A stretch of DNA of 64,000 nucleotides from Castanea sativa. Its lineage: Eukaryota > Streptophyta > Magnoliopsida > Fagales > Fagaceae. A program made the position numbers and the translations under genes. Location: NCBI RefSeq assembly GCF_040712315.1, contig NC_134017.1, positions 52,325,636-52,389,635 of the forward strand, given 5' to 3'. Shown here one piece after another: positions 1 to 12,646 of this stretch. Within the stretch, counting starts at the first letter, position 1, and each line of letters starts with the position of its first letter. The notes under the pieces were generated by a model. That model was not told the origin of the DNA, made no database searches, and saw only the letters and a list, made by a program, of their open reading frames with translations.

Positions 1-2415
1 CCTATCACCTCTTTGACCTCGCCATAAGCCCCAAATATTTGACGGAGATCTTCATTTGAAACTGATGGATCCAAATTAAAAACTACCAGGGTTCCTTGAT
101 TAATATCCTTGTCTGATGGATTATCCTGGTGTAATACAAGGAAAAAAAATAGAATCAGCTGATGATCGAAGTATCAACACCAGAAAAGTAGATTACTTGG
201 AATTGGCATTTATCTTAAACCTTTGGAATTGAGAAGTGGATGTCAAGTTTCCTCCTTCGCAGTGGCTTGTTTTGTAATCCACGCATAGCAGTTCGAGCAG
301 CACGGATATCATAGTACGATATCATCACAAAACCCCTATGTTTACATGCAGTATACAGAGTTCTGATATCACCATATTGCTACAAAAAGAAACAAAACAA
401 TAATAAGAAGAAAGATACTAAAATATGATTTTGCACCATAATTTGTATAGAAAGGATATGAAACCATTAGTATTTAGTTAATAAAGAATAAGAATATATA
501 CTGAATTGAATCTCAGAACTCACTGACTAGTTTCTGCACTCAACAATTATTAAGTGCCAGGGCACAACAATTGAGAAAACCACTATAATTTAGTCGATAA
601 CAGGTAATGAAGGAAACATGCTTCGATAAACTAATGTTGAGTTCCTTTTGGCAAACACAATAATAAGTTGAGTACTCAAGAAAAATTGCAGTTGAAATAT
701 AGATATGAGTTAATTATTTTATTTTATTTTTTTTAAAAAAGAGTTTCGTTAATTCACTTCGAACAACAAAATCCCCTTGCCTTATCGTATCCTCCGTGCT
801 TGCAAACTCCCTCACCACCTCATCCACACTCACCACCACCTCCACATAAACCCCAGACCTTTGCTCCACCTCACAGAACCCTATCTCCCCAACAATGAAG
901 GCAAACAGACACTTATATGAGCACAAGTGACTTCCAAATGGTGCAAAGTTTTCAAAAAAAAAAAATGCAATTCTGAAAGCTAATCAATTTCTGCACCCAA
1001 AAACCTTACCCCAGTCCTTGTAAAATTGACGCCAGGATAAGTTATAAGCTCTTAATTAACAACTTATTCATAAGTATGTATTCTATAAGCCAGACACTAT
1101 TTACTTCATATTATACAAAAACAAAACAAGGCAATGCCCTTCTTAGCATTTGAAACCAGGATGTGCATCTTGAAGTTGTACAAAAAACACTGGAAAACCA
1201 TGTGAAATGTTGATACAGGTCGAGCAAACAACAAGTGCATTACTAGGAATGAAGAAAGGTAAAACCTATTGATCATGGGCCACAATCTAAATTCTTTTTC
1301 CTTGTTGGAGGGAGGTGGAGGAGCAGGGAAGATGATTAGGAGATATTTCTCAAATTTCGTTCAAATGGTTCAAACCTCAAGCATTATAGATGTCACAAGA
1401 ATTCAAACAAAAACAAACTCAAGCAATGAAATCAAGAAAGTGACCTAGTAAAGAAATTAACAATGTTTCGTGTGAAACGTCAACTTCTTTCTTGGATGAA
1501 TATGTAAAACATTAAAGTTTATCCATGAAGTATATATCCACCTGTGCATTTGCAGTTGTAAATTGATGAAAGAAACTGTCCCAAATCTCTTGATAAAACA
1601 AAAATGTAACTACAGATTATACTAAGAGGGTCTTGGCATAACTCAAATTACCTCAAAGAGAGTTTTTAGTTCTGAATCCTCAACATTACTATTAATATTC
1701 CGAACAAATAATGTTCTCGAAGGATGTTCACCATATGGGTGTTCTCCAGCAACAGCTCCCACGCCATTTGGAACAGCATAGGGAGGCATCCCATTCCCAA
1801 CACCATCAGATAAATTTATCTTTGAAATACCCATGCTCAAGTTCTCCTGTAGATCAGTTTCCAATTCCATACCTCCTCCACTACCAAAAAAATCATAATC
1901 TTCCAAGTCCTCCAGTGAACCAGGCAACCCACTTAGGTCAAAATCATCCATTATGCCAGCTAAAAGTTCATCCTCGTCATCAGGAAGAAAGCTTCCAATT
2001 GCATGAGTTTCAGGATCTTCAAGTGAATCATCACCAATAGATTGACATCCATGTTCTGTTTCATTCAAGTTCACTGCATGTTGGACAAATCAAGTAAGAA
2101 TTCATGCAATGAAACGGCATACAAAATCTATAAGAAATCTCCAGCACCTACATTTTTCATGAGGAAGAACAGGCAATGAGCTTGAAAAAAGGCTAGCATC
2201 GCTAGAGGCATGGAAGGAATCAGATCCAGATAAGACCCCCCACGCACCACTGCCTGCCTCTTTAGGAACATTTGTTGGTGGAATCTTAGTAAGACCTATC
2301 AAAAGAAGCTCATAAGACTTGTCCATCATAATTTTATGCCATCTACTCCCCACATAACACAATGGACATTTTTTAGAAAATTACCTGAAGATGAATGGTT
2401 TGGAAACTGCTTCAT
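1..2415 (-). CDS. Mei2-like RNA-binding protein, N-terminal part (truncated by window edge)
   Basis: Exons, read right to left: 2385-2415 (start ATG 2413-2415), 2152-2295, 1652-2073, 221-379 and 125 to the window edge. All junctions are GT-AG and phases agree, giving 293 residues so far. The N-terminus starts MKQFPNHSSS, then has the Mei2-like leader segment with a VLPHEK motif and an acidic stretch (HAIGSFLPDDEDELLAGIMD). RRM1 starts at SRTLFVRNIN and contains the RNP1-type core HRGFVMISYY. RRM2 starts at GTLVVFNLDP and is cut at the edge. Plant Mei2-like (AML/TEL-type) proteins are nuclear RNA-binding regulators of meiosis and early development; they carry a third, C-terminal RRM that would lie to the left of this window. 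Family assignment is strong. Subfamily and exact function cannot be judged without the C-terminus. Confidence 0.9.
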
Positions 2416-2932
2416 TGCATCACCTTTCTGATTAAAAAATGATAACATATGTGAGAATCAACTTCAGCAGTGGTAAGATATATGAAAGAAAGAGAAAAGT
2501 TGTGCACATCAGAATGATAAGTAAATTATTACAGTGAATGGCTGGTAAGATAATATCTTATATGCTTTGGGGAATGCAGGTCATCACAAGAAGAGGACCC
2601 ATCCCCTTCCCCCCACCCCATGGGGCCAAAACTTAATTATCTTATAAAAAATAAATCACAAAAAGCAGCCACATACATGATGAACTCTTGTACTCAAGCA
2701 CCATGACAAATAGCAACACACTTAGAGAGCCATAAAACTTGAAAAAAAAAAGAAAACTATGGAAATTCAAGTTATGAAAGACTAGAAAAGATAAATTAAT
2801 AGATCTTATAATCTTCAGGGCTCATACAAAATGCAAATTCCAAACATAAATTGTTGACAAGCTAAGGAGGAAAAAGATATGAAAAGACTGTAAAGAGCTC
2901 AATCCTAGATGTCTGGCTTCACTATTTATTCA

Positions 2933-3217
2933 TGTTAGTAACAGAATAAAGTTACATGATTGCCTTTCCTTGCATATAACACCCAACATTGTCCAAATAG
3001 ATCCACCTAGTATTAAATAAGTTTAGGCAGCTTTATTCATGATACTGCCCCTAGTTAAAAAGGGTCATGGTGCATGTTAGTAACAAAATAACGTTACATG
3101 ATTGCCCTTCCTTACATATAACACCCAACAATATCCAAATAGATCCACTGAGTATTAAATAATTTTAGGCAGCTTCATTCATGATACTGCCCCCAGTAAA
3201 AAAAGGGTCATGCTGCA
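2933..3217. repeat. Direct duplication of about 140 bp in the 5' UTR intron
   Basis: Two diverged copies lie side by side, about 2933-3073 and 3074-3217. Both run from CATGTTAGTAACA to an AAAAGGGTCATG-type segment and share the ACCCAACA and CCAAATAGATCCAC blocks. This is a local tandem duplication with no coding capacity. Confidence 0.75.
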
Positions 3218-3329
3218 CATTCTAAACCTCGATAACAAAAACCACTGGAAATAGGAGTTTGAGCATTCATCAAGATACCGAAAACTCTTCGGATCAACTA
3301 AAAGCTTTGCGCCAGTGCACTCTTTTTCA

Positions 3330-3490
3330 TTGGTCAAGGTGTTGGGGTAGTTCCTTGTCTCTCTTTAGACTAGCCATTTGTTTTCATTGCTACATTGTGT
3401 TCATCATCGTGAATTCAAAAATTTTACTTTTTTTTTTTTTTTTTTTTTATCAATAAAACTGCACTATAAGTACCTATCAAAAATAATAAA
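3330..3490 (+). mobile_element. Probable LINE 3' end fragment
   Basis: A pyrimidine-rich run is followed by a stretch resembling the 3' end of the L1-type LINE at 49848-55516 (TACCTATCAAAAAT, compare TACTTATCAAAAAA there). Only the tail is recognisable. Confidence 0.4.
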
Positions 3491-4139
3491 AAATAAAACT
3501 CCTATGTGCCCGTTTGGTACAGCTTAAAAAGGTTGTACTTTGAAACTTCTCCCAAACCCCGCAAAAGTGTGAGCTTTGTACACTGGGTACGACCATATGC
3601 AAAATGTATCGAATCGAAGCATCCTATACACAAGAAATAACTACAAAAGATATGACTAATAAAAGTCACAGGTGATTAAGTCTAATCCATACATATTCAA
3701 ATGATATTGACAATATAACATACTTTCTTCCCACACAAAAAAAAAAAACTTAACCCCAAAAATAAATAAAACCCATAATTACAGAAAAACAAATACTTGA
3801 GTGTCTAAGTTAAACAATTATAGTAAAAACAGAGAGAGAGTGGGATGAGCACTGAGGTTCAAAGTTTTTAGCAAATTACTATACGGAACAGTAAAAAAAT
3901 TCCATTCAAACCAAACAGATTAAGCCAAAAAAAAAAACCCAAAATTCAAAACAAAATTAACCAATCAAACTCCACACAATCACCATCCAAACACTAATTT
4001 TGGGAAAAGAATCCGATCAAACCCAGTAAAAAAAAACCATTCACACCAATACAATTTCGCATTACGCTAAGCTACCAAACAAAAAAGAAAAAGAAACACA
4101 GAGACAGAGACACAGTAATTTACCACAAAGTCAGCGAAC

Positions 4140-4186
4140 CAAACCCTAGAGCTTCACAGAAGAGAGAGAGAGAGACTCTTCACGAT

Positions 4187-4228
<42 letters not shown>

Positions 4229-4390
4229 GAAATATGCTACTCTTTGTTAGTACTTAGTTCTAGCTTTCTCTCGCTATAAGCCCAAATGGGAATGCAATTT
4301 TTTTTTTAGAGAGAGAAAGAAACTATGATTGGAGGAGAGAAGTGAAAAAGGAGCAGAGAATGATTGAGAGAGAGAGAGAGAGAGTTTGGT
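4140..4390. repeat. (GA)n microsatellites in the Mei2-like leader and promoter
   Basis: Several uninterrupted GA runs lie at about 4161-4174, 4189-4230 and 4366-4385. On the gene strand these are CT-rich, as is common in plant 5' UTRs. Confidence 0.85.
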
Positions 4391-4399
4391 TTCTTTCTT

Positions 4400-5675
4400 A
4401 GAATGTGGCTGATTCATTCATTCAACTCTATTTAAATTGCTTTTGGTGTCCAAAATTTTTAATGCTACTCTTTTTTCTTTTTGTAAAATAATTATTAGTA
4501 CTATTAGTTTTGGTTTTGTTAATTAATTTATAATTTTTTTGAAGTTTGAAAATTTTGAAGCTTTATGAAATAATTGGTATGACACTACTACTATTTGGAT
4601 AAATGATCCTTATCCAAAAAAATTTGACCTTGATGGTGATCTTAATTTACTATATTGACTAATTTGTATTTGGGGTGGAATGAATAATGGAAATTTTGAC
4701 CAAAATAGGAGGACAAAAATGGGTATTTGGTTTTGTTGCTTAAGAGGATAATGACGAGTCACATCAGCCAATCCGAGTTCTTTTTAAGGACTCTTTTAGA
4801 GAACCAGCTTAGCATGATGATGCAATTACTCCATTTATTTAGGATTTTATGATTCCAAACAAGTAATGCTATAACTTTGTAAAATTACCTGAGTTTGCTG
4901 CAACTCGACGCGTGACGAGTTGGGTGGTAAAAATGTGGTAGTAGGTCTATATTGGTCCACATATTTATCATTTATAATTTATCACATGTTAAATTATGAT
5001 AAAAGTTATGTAGTTTTATGGGGTCCTAACATTTTTCTATTTGAATTTTGATAATTTTTTTTATATAATAAAATATACATTTATAAGATGAAAAAAAAAT
5101 TGCACGACAGGACACGGACATGGGACAAATTCTCCATTATCAATTTGAAACATAGAACATCTGAGTTCATGTGCTTTTTGTTTATTGTGATGTGTTTGGT
5201 TACTATCCATTGTTAATTTTCTCAACAACCTGGTTTGCATTATTGCCTGAAAACAAAAAACAAAAACAAAAACAAAAAACAAGGAAAGTCCACCCTATTT
5301 TTTTAGATTTGGAAAGTCCACCTAGTTTGCATAAGAGATCACACTTTTTCTACAAAAATTTGAAGAGAGAGAAAAGTATCAATCTCAATACTTGAAAGGT
5401 AGACTAAAAAAACTATAGAGTAGAAATTCGGGCTTAAGAATAGGTTTTCTACTTCTTCTTTTTTTTTTTCATCTTATGAAGGTTGTTACATATAATTAGG
5501 GCATCAATTACCCTAATGATATGTAATATAAGCAACAACAAATTTGTATTGCAATATAAACAAGAATTACATCACCATAGATGAGTACCACCACCACCAC
5601 CACTAAGCTCCAAGCTGGTGTTTTTTTTTTTTTTTTTTTACACTTGCATGCACCTAATTTATATTCAAATATAAG
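4400..5675. other. Intergenic, no gene seen
   Basis: This AT-rich sequence has several homopolymer runs. The short open frames have no recognisable domain. It includes the presumed upstream region of the Mei2-like gene. Confidence 0.6.
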
Positions 5676-5678
5676 AAG

Positions 5679-6303
5679 TAGGGATGAAAATTTTTCCCTC
5701 CCCGCTTTGCCCCACGTGGGTTTTTTCCCATTCTACAAAAGTGGTGGGACGGGGATGGGTTAAGACTTTTTAAACCCATATTGCCCTGCCTGCATTGATA
5801 AAAGTTAAATTGTAAATTTTTTCATACCCTAAAACCCTACTATTTAAACAAATATATTATCAACTTATTTTATTTTGTCCAATCTGGCTCTCTACCTCTT
5901 TTTTCTCTCTAGCAAGGTTGTAAATAATGTACCAATTTTAAAGTTTTCTTTTATCTTTATTAGAAACAAAATTATATACTATTGAATCATTGATTTTGTA
6001 CTATGGGATTTTTGTTTTTGTTGTGATATTGTTTTGTTAAACACTTGGATAATATTATTTAATTTTTGCTAAAAATTAATTTGATTTGATGGGATAAATT
6101 TATTTGTAATTTTAAGTATATTTTTATTAATGAAATAGGTTTTATGGAGAGGGGCAAGGCTTCTCGAAGCCCCCAGGGTTAGGGATGGGCAACAAAATTT
6201 TCCCCGTCATGAGGGGCATGGTAGGAATGGAGTAAGACAAAATCATGCAAGGCGGGGGCAAAGACCTCATCCTTTGGCCTCGCTCCACCCCATTACCATC
6301 TCT
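5679..6303. mobile_element. Possible non-autonomous DNA element with imperfect inverted ends
   Basis: The left end reads AGGGATGAAAATTTTTCCC. The right end, reverse-complemented, reads AGAGATGGTAATGGGG. The two GC-rich ends enclose an AT-rich middle, a layout typical of common plant hAT-like MITEs. The terminal match is imperfect and no target-site duplication was identified. Confidence 0.45.
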
Positions 6304-6304
6304 A

Positions 6305-6500
6305 ATGAGAAGTGTTATGTCCATAATATTTTCACAATATTTTTACAACAAATTATAGGTTATAGGTTATTACTTGTTTTACTTAAAACCATATCATGGA
6401 CATTACTTTTTTGCCCACTAGTTACAGCAACTAACAACCTGCCACCTATGATTTGTTGTTAAAGTATTGTGAAAATGTTATAGACATAGTTTTTCTCTTC
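6305..6500. mobile_element. MITE with inverted repeats of about 45 bp
   Basis: The left arm starts GAGAAGTGTTATGTCCATAA and continues to ACAACAAAT near 6350. The right arm (about 6450-6500), reverse-complemented, has the same order of blocks, including ATTTTCACAATA and AACAACAAAT. The left end of the same family recurs at the right edge of the window (63951-64000). Confidence 0.7.
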
Positions 6501-8280
6501 AAATATATGTCAGCTTTATTATTTTGCTAGATGTAATCACACAAAATATAATACATTTTATTATTTTGCTAGGTCATTCACTCATTTGCCAAATTAAAAC
6601 ATCTAGATGCATCACATTATGTCTCATCTAACTTAATAATAAGACTTTTACATACATGTATATATAATCAAAGTTATTGTAGAACCAAAATTTTATCGCA
6701 ATTACATACACAATTTAGATGCATACACTTTGTTACAAGCAACTTCAAATGTTATTATGAGACTATTAGTATTAGATGAGAATTCTTAAATCATGCAATA
6801 ATCATTCATAGAGTTATTGTTTACAAAATAAATAGCAGATTATACTTTTTCACCCTAATCGATCACCCCAATCACACCTAATCCCTCTAAACTATCAAAA
6901 AACATGATTGACCCCCCAAAGTTATCTTTGTTTCAATGTACCCCTACTATTTGTTTTGATGTTAAGTCTAGCAGAATTTAGTATTAAAAGACCAATTTAC
7001 ATCTCTCCAACAAAGAAATTAGGCTATAACAATACTAAATTTAAACCTCTTCCCATTTACAACTTATAATTGAGGATAAATTGGGTTTTCAATGCTAAAT
7101 TACATTAGAGTTAATAACAAAACAAACTTCAGGGGGTTAAGTGTAACGTATTTTTGAAATTAGGGAGTTGATTGTGCATTGTGATAGTTCATAGGATGAA
7201 GTATAATTGGGGTGATAGTTTATGGTGGAAAAGTGAAATTTCCCCCAAAATCAATTATATTCTGGGTTGTAACATGTGCTCACATACAGAAATTTTCAGC
7301 AGTAGTGATGATGAGATGATCTTACTTTGGTGAGTGAGGTTGTCATCTTGCTTGGCACCAGAATTAAGAAAAATAAATTGGATATGTGAAACAATTTTAG
7401 ATAGCAATTAGAAACTATTTTGGATTTTGATTGTGCTTCTTATGTGTGTGTATGTGTGTGTGATTCTATAAGTTTATTACCAATATTAGGCAATGCACAA
7501 GCCTTCAACTAAATTATATAAAAATATAAGGGTCACAAACTGATAGTATGTAATATCAATACATTAACGATATGAATAAAGTCAAGGGACACACAATTTT
7601 CACAATTTTGTTTCATAATAGTTAAATTAATATATTTCAATTGATGCATAAAAAAAATTGTATGTTATAGTACAATCTTGTGAAGTGATGTTGCATCACT
7701 TATAACTTGACACCTATAAGTTATGAAGAACTATCATGCCCCCTTACATGATTGTTTTTCTTTTCACTAATCATTTTCACAAATTCACCTTGCAAGTTCT
7801 AACAACTTCTCAACAGTCTATTTTATACCATGTAAATAACTTTGCATCTCTTTCTTATTTTCTTCACTCAAACCTAAGAGAAATGAAGAGAAGACAATCA
7901 ATCTTCACCAATCACACAGGACAATCACATTAGTCTTCACCTAAGCCATTTGATTGGCCTTGCCCTCCTCACGATAGCCACACATCACCTTCTACTCCAT
8001 CCCTTTCTCCACCAATGGCCATGGTCTACAACCACCTCTCCAAGGCCGTGAAGACCAATATCAAACACAACCAACTTCAACTTATGATTCCTCAAGTATA
8101 GGTTGCACCACCTGGTCTTGTAATTTTTTTAGTAGTATAAAACACTTTTTTTTCTAGTATAAGTATGATTGATATGCCACATATGAAGATTACGAGGAGG
8201 AACAATGGATTTATTTGGCCATGGGAAGAGAAAATGCAATATTCTTTCATGTTTGGAATGTGTGGTATTGGCAAAAGCAT
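6501..8280. other. Intergenic, no supported gene
   Basis: This AT-rich sequence has no domain-bearing ORF. A short GC-richer stretch near 7950-8100 could be a gene scrap: a 28-codon frame from MAMVYNHLSK at 8015. It has no recognisable homology. Confidence 0.5.
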
Positions 8281-8626
8281 GACAAAATGGGGATATGTCA
8301 CTTTTGAGAAAAGTTCTAGCAAAATGCCTCATTTCTGAAACTATTTACGGAAATGCCCCTGTTTTAAAACTCGATTTTATCAAAATCAAGTTTCAGTGTA
8401 GAACTCGAGTTTTTTGGAAATTTTCAAGTGGAACTCGAGTTCAATGAACTCAAGTTCCTTGAATGGAACTCAAGTTCCACAATTTATTTTTTTTTAAGTT
8501 TAATTTTCCTATCACTCAAATTTCTAAAAATCGAGTTTTAAAACAGGGACATATAACTAGATAGTTTCAGAAATTGGGCATTTTGCTAGAACTTTTTGCC
8601 GAACGGGATATATTCTCATTTTGACC
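8281..8626. mobile_element. Foldback MITE-like element
   Basis: The arms at about 8281-8374 and 8520-8626 are inverted copies. Both contain AAGTTCTAGCAAAATGCC, TTTCTGAAACTAT and CCTGTTTTAAAACTCGAT. The loop has short repeats of GAACTCGAGTT/GAACTCAAGTT type. It has no coding potential. Confidence 0.7.
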
Positions 8627-8813
8627 TAGAAAAGCAAGTAAACTAGAATCCCTTAATCTCTATTGATGAAAAAAGGTGATTATGTTGTAAATTAAATACT
8701 CAACAACAACAACAACAACAAAAAAGAAGATTTTTTTGAAAGAATATGATGCTTATCGAGTGTCAATACTAATTCATGGAGAATGTGTGAGAGTATGGGC
8801 AAGGGCAACAAAT

Positions 8814-9411
8814 AAATAATAGGGAACACTATTTCCTTGGCTTTTTCTTTAATTAGTTTTCCTTCTTCCCATGCTAGAATGCTAGAACCCTAAAATGTCT
8901 CTCTTTTTTTATTGTAAATTTGCTTGGAAAAACAATTTCATATAATTGTTTCATATATTGAGTTTTTAAAAATAATTTCATGCGATATGTACAAAATGAA
9001 TAGTAAACTCTTTGTACGTTTTAAATTTGGCTTCACGCATAAGCCCCTTTTAAAGTAAATAAATGATACACTATGCAGGTTAAAGACCAGATGGATTGAT
9101 TATTTGTACTAGTATACTATTTTTTTTTTTAAATAATAGGGAACACTATTTCCTTGGCTTTTTCTTTAATTAGTTTTCCTTCTTCCCATGCTAGGATGCT
9201 AGAACCCTAAAATGTCTCTCTTTTTTTATTGTAAATTTGCTTGGAAAAACAATTTCATATAATTGTTTCATATATTGAGTTTTTAAAAATAATTTCATGT
9301 GATATGTGCAAAATGAATAGTAAACTCTTTGTACGTTTTAAATTTGGCATCATGCATAAGCCCCTTTTAAAGTAAATAAGTGATACACCATGTAAGTTAA
9401 AAACCAGATGG
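8814..9411. repeat. Direct duplication of about 280 bp, spacing 317 bp
   Basis: Copies lie at about 8814-9093 and 9131-9411. Both start AAATAATAGGGAACAC and end near ACCAGATGG. They are nearly identical apart from scattered substitutions, which indicates a fairly recent duplication. Confidence 0.85.
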
Positions 9412-9419
9412 TATACTAG

Positions 9420-12400
9420 TCAATGCATATATACTAGTACAATTATGAACAAATATATAATGGATTGTATATATTCATAGTATTGTATAAAATAATAATA
9501 AATTGGATTTTTTTTTCGAAGCTTAGATTAAGGGTGTCCAAGCAACCCGAATACTCAACCAAACCACTCGAACCAACTTGTTCACCGCCTAATCCAATTA
9601 CTCTAGCTGTCAGTGTTGGGTCTTAGCCTTCAAAACCCAAGTCTGCGGGTTGAATGATGAGTTTCCTCCTCTAAACTCAAGCCACCCTACTCGACTAACT
9701 AGCTCTTCAAATCAGCCCTCCTCCACTCAAATTCAATTATAATTTTCTCAAATTCAGTGACCTTTAGCTCAAATCCGACAATGTTTGGTACTCCTCAACT
9801 CATACTCGATGACATTTTGCTCTCCTCTACTCAAATCTAGCCAAGTTTTTCTCTTATTCACCTACCGCTGCTCCTTCATCGGTTTTAATTGAACTGACCT
9901 ATCATTTTCTAGAGCCTGATAGTTGTGATGATTGGCGGTCAGTGGCAAGTCTCGTCTTAAGCAGGTCGGGCCTGATCTGACTTGACATCTTCCACCCGAC
10001 TTAAGTGGGTCGGATCAAAGTTGAGTCCAAAATTGACCCGTGAACAAAATTAGTTTAGAATAGATAAATGAATTTGCATGTAAATATAACTATACATTAT
10101 TAGAGCATAATTGAACAAACACTTAAAATGTATTTAAAATTTAAAAACACTCAGCATCAAATTATAGGATGATTAAAAAACATTCGGCACAAAATTAGAA
10201 TCTAACTTGGATTATTGATTGAACTTTCTTTCAACTTCCATTCTAATATGAAATGATTTATAGGTGCATCACATTTAATAAGGAAAACTTTGTATCTCTT
10301 AAGAAATTATGTTCTTTTTATATATTTTATATCTTTCTCTTCTCTGAAAAAAAAACGCCAAAGAAACTTGTGTAATCGAGTCTTACCATCCCAAATATTT
10401 AATTTGGACTGAATTGATATTAGTAAAGAGCTAACCACAGTTCTTAATGTAGAACCAAACCAACTTGAATTTAAGTTTTGAGCCATAATTTATGGCAGCA
10501 ACCGACAAAGTTCAATTATATGGAAAATAACCATAAAAATTAAAAATTATACGGATAATACTCTTTGATGCTGGTCATCATATGAAACTAATGATGTCAG
10601 GAGTGATGTGTGATATAATTCCTGTTTCCTAGATCCATACCAGATATGCTACAAGGTATTAAACCTTTTTTTTATAATTTTTTTAAAAAGAAATTTTTTT
10701 TTTTTTTCATACGTGTATCTTTGTTTGTTTGTTGTTGGCTGGGAGTAAATAAAGTCTTCAAAAGATAAAATGGGAGCCTTTTACGTATACTAGGAATATG
10801 CCATTCATGATTATCAAAAAAGGAATATGCCATTCATGATTATCAAAAAAGGAATATGCCATTCATTATCAACTGGTTTAATTGATAGACCTTCTCACTT
10901 AGCATTCACACTTTGCACATTTTACACCTTCTAATCTCAAACACGGTACCGGAATCAAGAAAGTTGAGTACTTACAAAATTAGTATTACATAAAAAGACT
11001 TACGTATTAGTTTATGAAAAGAATTTTTTTATTTATTGAAAGAAATTAAAAGACTTAATAGCTTTTATAATATTTATTAAAAGACTAATTATATGATTCT
11101 CAAAAAATAAAATAAAATTGAGTACTTAAAAAAATTATTATACATAAAAAGACTTATTAGTTCATATAAGGAATTTGTTAATATATTGAAAATATTAATA
11201 AAATCGGAATTATCATCAATTTATAAAGAATGGATGAACATCATAGAAAATGACATTACCACTGAATTATCACTTAAACCATGCCTTATAATTTAACCCC
11301 AATTCTTCAAATATGGATTATAAAGATCATTTCTTACACTATTTTAAAATGAACATTAAGTATACTATATAGTGAGTTCTAGTTAATTCAACTGATAAAA
11401 TCTTTGATAGTTGAATAAGAAATATGAGATTCAATTCTCATCTACACCAAAAACTGATTGGTACTTTTAGCTGATGATAAAGAGCAAAATCATTAAAAAT
11501 AGACACCATAGTTTGAAATCCTATTAAAAAAAGAGTTAATATACTAGTTTATTATCAAAGGCAGCTAAAATAGTCTATCAGATTATATAAAGCATATTAT
11601 CCAGGAAATCACATCATGCATAGCAGCATATGGGTACGTTCTAAACTGAATGCATGAAACATGTCTTCCTCTCACGTGGGTTCCCACCATGTATTAAATC
11701 TTAGGATGTTGGTTCAAAAAAATTAAATTAAAAAAAAAAAAAAAACTTAGGATTTGCTTTAGTATAATCTGGCCAACTAGAAACAATATAACCAGTTTTA
11801 ATTATACTTCATTCTCAAAAAAAAAAAATTATTATATTAATTTTTATTTTTTTAAAGTTCAACTTCAACAGTTGACCATATTTTTTTTTTAAGAAAATGC
11901 TAATTTTAAATATGACTATTTCTGGTGCATATTCCCCTCCAAAAATAAGTTTATAAAATTTTGGCACTTTGACATTATTGTCTTTTTCCAATTAAAAAAT
12001 TTCAAAAGCAACAACAAAAAATAAGGGAAGAAAAATAGAATCAAAACCTCGAGGTTTCTACGTAAAAAACGAAACTCGCCCGAAATTTTAAATGTAAATT
12101 TTATAAGTTAAAACCTCATATAATATTGCATTATGCGTAAACTATCAAACATTTGTAAAATTAGACCATGAGTTATTTGTGATGACACGTATTTATATTA
12201 TTTTTTCGTAAATTATTATCATAGGAGGACTTGTGTTACACTCAAAACCTCTAAAGGAGTTAAGTATTACACAATTAATGGTTTACACATAAAACAGTAT
12301 CTTATAGGAATTAATTGTTGTGAAATCCACAGTGGTAATTAGTAGTATATTCTTCCCAAAGAGATTTACAAACCCAACAAAACAAAATGGATGAACAAAC

Positions 12401-12640
12401 ATTTGATTAACTTTTCAGAAAACTAAAAGAGAAAAAGGAAAAACATAAGAACCTACAGTCTATTCTGCATATAACCCATTTATACCACAGCGCCAGAGAT
12501 TGATTTAACACATTTTAATTCTGTATGTTATCTCTTCACAAATAATGAAAATATAAGGCTTCCTATACTTCACACCAAGAAGAAAAAAGGCCAATGATAT
12601 GCTTTGTTGTAACGGGAGAAGTTTGTAAATTTAATTTATC
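9420..12640. other. Intergenic with repeat debris
   Basis: The block at about 9525-10045 is less AT-rich and bounded by phrases common in plant repeats (GGTGTCCAAGCAACCCG and CCAAAATTGACCCG). It is probably an old transposon remnant. The rest is AT-rich with no recognisable gene and ends in the 3' flank of the RimM-like gene. Confidence 0.5.
10793..10875. repeat. 29-bp tandem repeat, about 2.8 copies
   Basis: The unit GGAATATGCCATTCATGATT plus ATCAAAAAA is repeated at 10793, 10822 and 10851; the last copy is incomplete. Confidence 0.9.
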
Positions 12641-12646
12641 AATATA

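Larger units (their letters stand above)
2416..4250 (-). other. 5' UTR and 5' UTR intron of the Mei2-like gene
   Basis: The coding start exon begins at an AG acceptor (exon edge 2427). A plausible donor (GTG then GTAAATTA) ends a leader exon at 4124, so the 5' UTR has an intron of about 1.7 kb (2428-4123). The leader exon is rich in GA/CT repeats. A two-codon upstream ORF (ATG CAA TGA, 2412-2420) overlaps the main start codon. The transcription start is inferred to lie near 4200-4400. Confidence 0.6.

Noticed and set aside
1711..2040. Plus-strand 109-codon frame
   Set aside because: It overlaps Mei2-like exon 1652-2073 in antisense and has no domain.
7950..8098. Short GC-richer frame MAMVYNHLSKAVKT
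   Set aside because: 28 codons only, no family resemblance, surrounded by MITE-rich DNA.
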